Source: DAOMFB01 sp035519355 (GTDB lineage: Bacteria; Acidobacteriota; Thermoanaerobaculia; UBA5066). From it: DNA of 9,319 bases. Positions within the stretch are counted from its first letter, which is position 1, and every line of letters begins with the position of its first letter. Both the position numbers and the translations under genes were made by a program. A model generated the notes under the pieces. The model ran no database searches and was not told the DNA's origin. It worked only from the letters and a program-made list of their open reading frames with translations. The stretch lies in NCBI GenBank assembly GCA_035519355.1, contig DATIWM010000146.1, forward strand, positions 1 to 9,319. The letters are read 5' to 3'. Shown here piece after piece: positions 6,302-9,319 of the stretch.

Positions 6302-7210
6302 TCAGAGCATCACGATCGGGACCGGCGCGAAACAGACGAGGAGCATCAGCAGGACGAGGGCCGCGACGGCGAGGCGCGTGCCGTCGAGCGGCTCGTCCTC
6401 GTCGAGCACGGGCGGGTGATTCACGCCGATCACGAGCGTGATGACGACCCAGAGCCACCACCCGGGCCATTTCAGGCCGAGAAAGGCGAGCACCCCGAGG
6501 AGGGGCCAGGCGGCCTTCCGCTGGAAGCGGCCGAGGACCGCGTAAAGCGCGTGGCCGCCATCGAGCTGTCCGATCGGCAGGAGGTTCAGGGCCGTCACGA
6601 AGAGCCCGAACCAGGCGGCGACGAAGACGGGGTGCTCGACGGCCTGTTCGCTCGTGAACGTGCGGCCGATCGTCAGCTGCTGCGCCCACGTCACGGCGAG
6701 CGGATAGCGGAAGAGGATGGTCCCTTCCTCGAGAACCGGGTTCAGGTTGGGGCGGGAGTGAGCGACGCCCCAGAGGAGGAGCGGGATCGCGACGACGAAG
6801 CCCGCGATCGGCCCGGCAACGCCGATGTCGAAGAGCTGTCTCTTCGTGGCGATGGGCTGGCGGATCCGGATGAACGCGCCGAGCGTGCCGACGAGGGAGG
6901 GGAAGGGAATGAAATAGGGGGGCGAGGCGTCGATGCCGAACCGCCGGCACATCAGGTAGTGCCCCATCTCGTGCGCGAAGAGGATCGCGAGAAGCGGAAC
7001 GGAGAAGGAGAGGGCGCCCCGCACGAGTCCCGCGAGAGATCCTCCGGCGAGGCCGCCGGGGGGCAGGAGTCCCGGCCGGAAGTTGACGGCGAAGCCCGCC
7101 CCGACGTACGTCGTCGTCGCGAACGTGAGGAGAAGGAGAAGGGCGTGAAGCCACCACCGTTCGCGCCGGCGCGGCGCGGCGGGGCGCGGGTCGGGGACTC
7201 CCGCGCTCAT
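6302..7210 (-). CDS. Site-2-type membrane metalloprotease, M50 family (EGY-like)
   Basis: Predicted intramembrane zinc protease of 302 residues. The zinc motif HEMGH (80-84) sits in a hydrophobic helix (about 70-92), and the second motif LNLLPIGQLDGGH (208-220) supplies Asn209 and the zinc-binding Asp217. Further hydrophobic spans lie near 22-42, 128-150, 197-213, 235-262 and 278-299. The stretch PSLVGTLGAFIRIRQPIATKRQLFDIGVAGPIAGF is like the chloroplast EGY/cyanobacterial branch, and there is no PDZ domain, so it is not a classical RseP. The ATG lies 4 nt after the stop of the HU-like gene with no clear Shine-Dalgarno, suggesting translational coupling in that operon. The substrate is unknown; candidates would be membrane-anchored regulators. 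The end is tail-to-tail with the DinB-like gene, 7 bp apart. Confidence 0.93.
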   Translation of the reverse strand: MSAGVPDPRPAAPRRRERWWLHALLLLLTFATTTYVGAGFAVNFRPGLLPPGGLAGGSLAGLVRGALSFSVPLLAILFAHEMGHYLMCRRFGIDASPPYFIPFPSLVGTLGAFIRIRQPIATKRQLFDIGVAGPIAGFVVAIPLLLWGVAHSRPNLNPVLEEGTILFRYPLAVTWAQQLTIGRTFTSEQAVEHPVFVAAWFGLFVTALNLLPIGQLDGGHALYAVLGRFQRKAAWPLLGVLAFLGLKWPGWWLWVVITLVIGVNHPPVLDEDEPLDGTRLAVAALVLLMLLVCFAPVPIVML

Positions 7211-7214
7211 CCGG

Positions 7215-7541
7215 TCAGGGCTTGGGTTCGAGGGCGGATTCCGGGGCGGGGGCGGCCGGCGCGGCCGGAGAGGTCAGGTCGCGAAGCTCCTTGCCGGGCT
7301 TGAATCGGATCGTGAAACCGGGGGGAATCTGCACCTCTTCGGTGGGGCGCTTCGGGTTCCGACCGATTCCCTTCTTGCGCGGCTTGACGAGGAACACGCC
7401 GAAGCCGCGGAGCTCGATCCGTTCGCCGCGCGCGAGCGCGAGACGCATCACGTCGATGATCGTTTCGACCGCGAGGGCGGCCTTCTGACGCGGAACGCCG
7501 GCCGCGTCGGAGACGCTATTGATGATGTCGTTCTTGATCAC
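7215..7541 (-). CDS. HU/IHF family DNA-binding protein
   Basis: Small nucleoid-associated protein that bends DNA as a dimer. The protein has 108 residues, against about 90 for HU. Core: helical N-terminal half (1-40), GFGVFLVKPRK (46-56), beta arm GRNP (60-63) carrying the intercalating Pro64-type residue seen in HU/IHF, IPPGFTIRFKPGKEL (72-86). A 20-residue Pro/Ala-rich tail (about 90-108) is an addition to the standard fold. IHF and HU cannot be separated by eye. GTG at 7541 is the only possible start because TAA lies in frame five codons upstream; there is no Shine-Dalgarno, and a promoter is placed so close that the mRNA may be leaderless. Followed after 4 nt by the M50 protease. Confidence 0.94.
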   Translation of the reverse strand: MIKNDIINSVSDAAGVPRQKAALAVETIIDVMRLALARGERIELRGFGVFLVKPRKKGIGRNPKRPTEEVQIPPGFTIRFKPGKELRDLTSPAAPAAPAPESALEPKP

Positions 7542-7550
7542 GCGGCACGG

Positions 7551-7580
7551 AGTTTACCGGGAATCGTTGATCTCGTTCAA
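7551..7580 (-). promoter_or_regulatory. Promoter of the HU-like gene
   Basis: On the minus strand TTGAAC (7580-7575, 4 of 6 to the -35) and TAAACT (7556-7551, 4 of 6 to the -10) are 18 bp apart. The -10 ends 9 nt before the GTG start, so transcription would begin at or next to the start codon. It lies in the 70-bp spacer after the 430-aa gene, so the HU-like gene may be transcribed independently of it. Confidence 0.5.
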
Positions 7581-7611
7581 ATCGAGGGTTTTAGGGGTGT
7601 ACGCGGGGAAT

Positions 7612-8904
7612 TCAGAGCGAGAAGAGGCGGGATTTGAGCCGGACGATCTCGAGGCCGGTGGCCAGCATGGCGGCGAGGCGCTTGAGGGCCGGGACGGAGG
7701 GGGGCCGGGTGTAGGACTCGGACTCTCCCCATATGTAGAGGACGGTCTTCCCTTTCAGCGTGACGGGGACGACCGCCATCGTCCCGAGGCCGTCCGACCC
7801 GAGCGCCCGGAGGACCTTCACCGTCGACGGGAGGTCCATGTAGGTACCGACGTAGAAGCCTTCGGTGTCGCGGAGCGTCGCGAAGACGGAGGCTTCCGTC
7901 AGCGAAAGCCGGAACTCGCGGAGGTCCTCCTCGGGCTCCGGGCGGGCGCCCCAGCCGACGACGTATTCGCCTTCGACGACGAAGAGGGCGGCCCGCCGGA
8001 CGTAGTTTCCGGCGGCCGCGAGGACGGCGTCGATGACGTCGTCGTTCGAGCGCGCCTCGCCGAGGTCGTCGGCCAGCCGCTCCTCCACGGTCGGCTCGGG
8101 ACCGTCCGGGACGAGGTCTGGCGGGCTGGCCGGGGCCGGCAGATCGACCCGGGGCGGCGGTATGGAAGCGGACAAGCGGAAGTCGTCCTCCGTGATCTCG
8201 GAATCGGGAGGGCGCAGGACGGCGGCTGCCAGCCGGGCCTCGGTGCTGTTCCACGGGTCGGATCGGTCGCGGGTCGACGCCGCGGTCCGGATCGAGAGCG
8301 GGGCGAGCGCCGCGTCAGGCTCGGGACCGCGGCCGCCGTACGAGGGGGGATAGACGACGCGAAGGGTCGTCGGTCGGGCCTTTCGGGGTGCGGTGCTCTG
8401 CTCCGCCGGGGGAGAGGAGCCCCCCTCGGTGGCCTTCCGGAGATGGCCCAGCCGGATGGCGCTGACGTGCCGCGGCACGACGCGGGCACCGTAATGCTTC
8501 GCGAGGGCCGTGTCGATCCGGGCCTCCAGGGCCGCGAAGGCCCGGACCTCGAGGCCGGTCGCGAGCGAAATGTCGTCGAGGGAGCGCAGATCGTGCGGGT
8601 CTTTCATGGCTACGGAGAGAAGTCGCCCCTCCCGGCGGAACGGGACCACGCCGAGGCGCTGAGCCGTCCGGAGCGGCACGAGCCGGAGCACCTCCTGGCG
8701 GATCTCTTCGAGCTCGGTGCTCGTCGCCGGCGGCACGTTGTGCTGCGTTCCGAGACCCGTGGCGACGGCCGCTTCCGGCACGCCGGCTTCGAGGAGGGCC
8801 GTTCCGAAACGGCCGCCTTCGCGCCGGTGCAGCAGAAACGCCTGCGCCCGCTGCTCCTCCGTCGCGAGGCCCATCCCCACGAGGATGTCCCCGAGCCTGG
8901 CCAT
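7612..8904 (-). CDS. GspE-N/MshEN domain protein with C-terminal GAF-like domain, no ATPase
   Basis: A 430-residue soluble protein. Residues 1-140 resemble the N-terminal domain of type II secretion/type IV pilus ATPases: RLGDILVGMGLATEEQ, then GRFGTALLEAG with the RxGxxL...LxxxLxxQ-type pattern (32-54) that binds cyclic-di-GMP in MshEN, then LVPLRTAQRLGVVPFRREGRLLSVAMKDPHDL (75-106) and the TGLEVRAFAALEARIDTALAKHYG tail. Residues about 145-275 are a Pro/Ser/Arg-rich linker. Residues about 277-430 form a second folded region (ALFVVEGEYVVGW, FRLSLTEASVF, TMAVVPVTLKGKTVLYIWGE) with GAF-like character. There is no Walker A or B, so it is not a secretion motor. The ATG has AGGAG 7 nt upstream. 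Likely a signalling or regulatory adaptor; ligand binding is inferred. Confidence 0.8.
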   Translation of the reverse strand: MARLGDILVGMGLATEEQRAQAFLLHRREGGRFGTALLEAGVPEAAVATGLGTQHNVPPATSTELEEIRQEVLRLVPLRTAQRLGVVPFRREGRLLSVAMKDPHDLRSLDDISLATGLEVRAFAALEARIDTALAKHYGARVVPRHVSAIRLGHLRKATEGGSSPPAEQSTAPRKARPTTLRVVYPPSYGGRGPEPDAALAPLSIRTAASTRDRSDPWNSTEARLAAAVLRPPDSEITEDDFRLSASIPPPRVDLPAPASPPDLVPDGPEPTVEERLADDLGEARSNDDVIDAVLAAAGNYVRRAALFVVEGEYVVGWGARPEPEEDLREFRLSLTEASVFATLRDTEGFYVGTYMDLPSTVKVLRALGSDGLGTMAVVPVTLKGKTVLYIWGESESYTRPPSVPALKRLAAMLATGLEIVRLKSRLFSL

Positions 8905-8927
8905 GGGATCTCCTGCGAATCATTCTA
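8905..8927 (-). promoter_or_regulatory. -10-like box and ribosome-binding site of the 430-aa gene
   Basis: On the minus strand TAGAAT (8927-8922, 5 of 6 to the -10) is followed by GCAGGAGATCCC and the ATG. AGGAG is a well-spaced Shine-Dalgarno. The leader would be only about 10 nt. No convincing -35 at 16-18 bp. Confidence 0.45.
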
Positions 8928-8940
8928 TCCTCGGGTTCTC

Positions 8941-8961
8941 CGCCCCGGGGGCGTTTAGAAT
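8941..8961. promoter_or_regulatory. Palindrome and -10-like box in the divergent spacer
   Basis: CGCCCC-G-GGGGCG (8941-8953) is a 6-bp inverted repeat with a single central base, lying between two outward-facing TAGAAT hexamers: one for the minus-strand gene (8922-8927) and one for the mutase gene (8956-8961, plus strand). The plus-strand hexamer ends 8 nt before the mutase ATG. The palindrome could be an operator shared by both genes; GC-rich palindromes also arise by chance here. Confidence 0.35.
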
Positions 8962-8969
8962 CGCTTCAT

Positions 8970-9319
8970 ATGAGCAGTCAGCGCCCGATCCGGGTTCTCA
9001 TCGCCAAACCCGGCCTCGACGGGCACGATCGCGGCGCCAAGGTCGTCGCCCGGGCTCTCCGGGATGCCGGAATGGAAGTCATCTACACGGGTCTGCGAAA
9101 ATCGCCCGAAATGATCGTCGAAGCGGCGCTCCAGGAAGATGCCGACGCAATCGGCATCAGCTCCCTGAGCGGAGCCCACATGACGATCTTTCCAAAAGTG
9201 CTGGGGCTGATGAAACAGAAAGGGATGGAAGGGGTGCTACTCTTTGGCGGAGGAATCATCCCTCACCGCGACATCGAGCAGCTGAAGGGTCTTGGTGTCG
9301 GGGAGCTCTTTACTCCCGG
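8970..9319 (+). CDS. Cobalamin-binding methylmalonyl-CoA mutase small subunit (3' end cut)
   Basis: B12-binding domain protein of the stand-alone mutase C-terminal subunit type, which carries adenosylcobalamin for the carbon-skeleton rearrangement of methylmalonyl-CoA/succinyl-CoA (or a related acyl-CoA). 116 residues are visible; the family is usually about 130-140, so only the tail is missing. The cobalamin motif DxHxxG is present as DGHDRG (17-22, His19 being the axial ligand), followed by SSLSGAH (64-70) and GGG (93-95) of the Rossmann-like fold. KPGLDGHDRGAKVVARAL is close to the family consensus. ATG at 8970 has no Shine-Dalgarno and a TAGAAT box just upstream. It has noticeably more A- and T-ending codons than the neighbouring genes. 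It could serve a sibling mutase such as isobutyryl- or ethylmalonyl-CoA mutase. Confidence 0.93.
   Translation, partial: MSSQRPIRVLIAKPGLDGHDRGAKVVARALRDAGMEVIYTGLRKSPEMIVEAALQEDADAIGISSLSGAHMTIFPKVLGLMKQKGMEGVLLFGGGIIPHRDIEQLKGLGVGELFTP

Noticed and set aside
6246..7157. Second minus-strand frame overlapping the M50 protease
   Set aside because: Arg/Pro-rich off-frame translation; the protease frame has zinc motifs and hydrophobic helices.
7519..8958. Plus-strand 479-codon frame opposite the 430-aa protein
   Set aside because: Gly/Arg/Asp-rich without domains; the minus-strand frame has a ribosome-binding site and recognisable GspE-N homology.
1..9319. CRISPR array, insertion sequence, prophage, toxin-antitoxin or defence island
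   Set aside because: No regularly spaced repeats, transposase or integrase motifs, or small paired toxin/antitoxin frames were seen; all substantial frames are accounted for by housekeeping families.

Overview
The window is very GC-rich chromosomal DNA (about 70% by eye, not computed) with tightly packed housekeeping genes and no insertion sequence, phage, CRISPR, rRNA or convincing tRNA. The protein set (MutS, NagZ-like hydrolase, SSB, MurJ, Dtd, DinB-fold protein, an EGY-like M50 protease, an HU/IHF-like protein, a GspE-N/MshEN protein and a stand-alone B12-binding mutase subunit) suggests a GC-rich diderm bacterium. Acidobacteriota is my best guess, with Myxococcota or another deltaproteobacterial-type lineage as alternatives. 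This is inferred from protein flavour, not from a marker gene.

Layout: the left edge cuts into mutS (+), which lacks its N-terminal mismatch-reading domain only because the window starts there. A 77-bp spacer leads to a nagZ-like GH3 hydrolase (+). It converges on ssb (-) across a 99-bp spacer rich in dyad symmetry. ssb is divergent from murJ (+), which heads an overlapping murJ-dtd-dinB-like operon in which each junction is a 4-nt stop/start overlap. This operon runs tail-to-tail, with only 7 bp between stop codons, into a minus-strand block. In transcription order that block is a 430-aa MshEN plus GAF-like protein, an HU/IHF-like protein, and an M50 site-2-type protease. The 430-aa gene is divergent from a cobalamin-binding methylmalonyl-CoA mutase small subunit (+), cut by the right edge. 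No gene-free stretch exceeds 100 bp.

Functionally the window combines genome maintenance (MutS with a beta-clamp-binding peptide, SSB with its acidic protein-recruiting tip), peptidoglycan synthesis and recycling (MurJ, NagZ), translation quality control (Dtd) and propionate/methylmalonyl-CoA metabolism. The less ordinary points are as follows. First, a stand-alone MshEN domain, a possible cyclic-di-GMP reader, is joined to a GAF-like domain without the usual ATPase. Second, three genes (murJ, HU-like, mutase) have a -10-like hexamer ending 8-9 nt before the start codon and no Shine-Dalgarno, which suggests leaderless transcripts. Third, a perfect palindrome sits over the TTG start of murJ, and an inverted repeat brackets ssb. 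I see no clear previously undescribed multi-gene system; the MshEN-GAF / HU / M50 block is the best candidate for an unexplored association.
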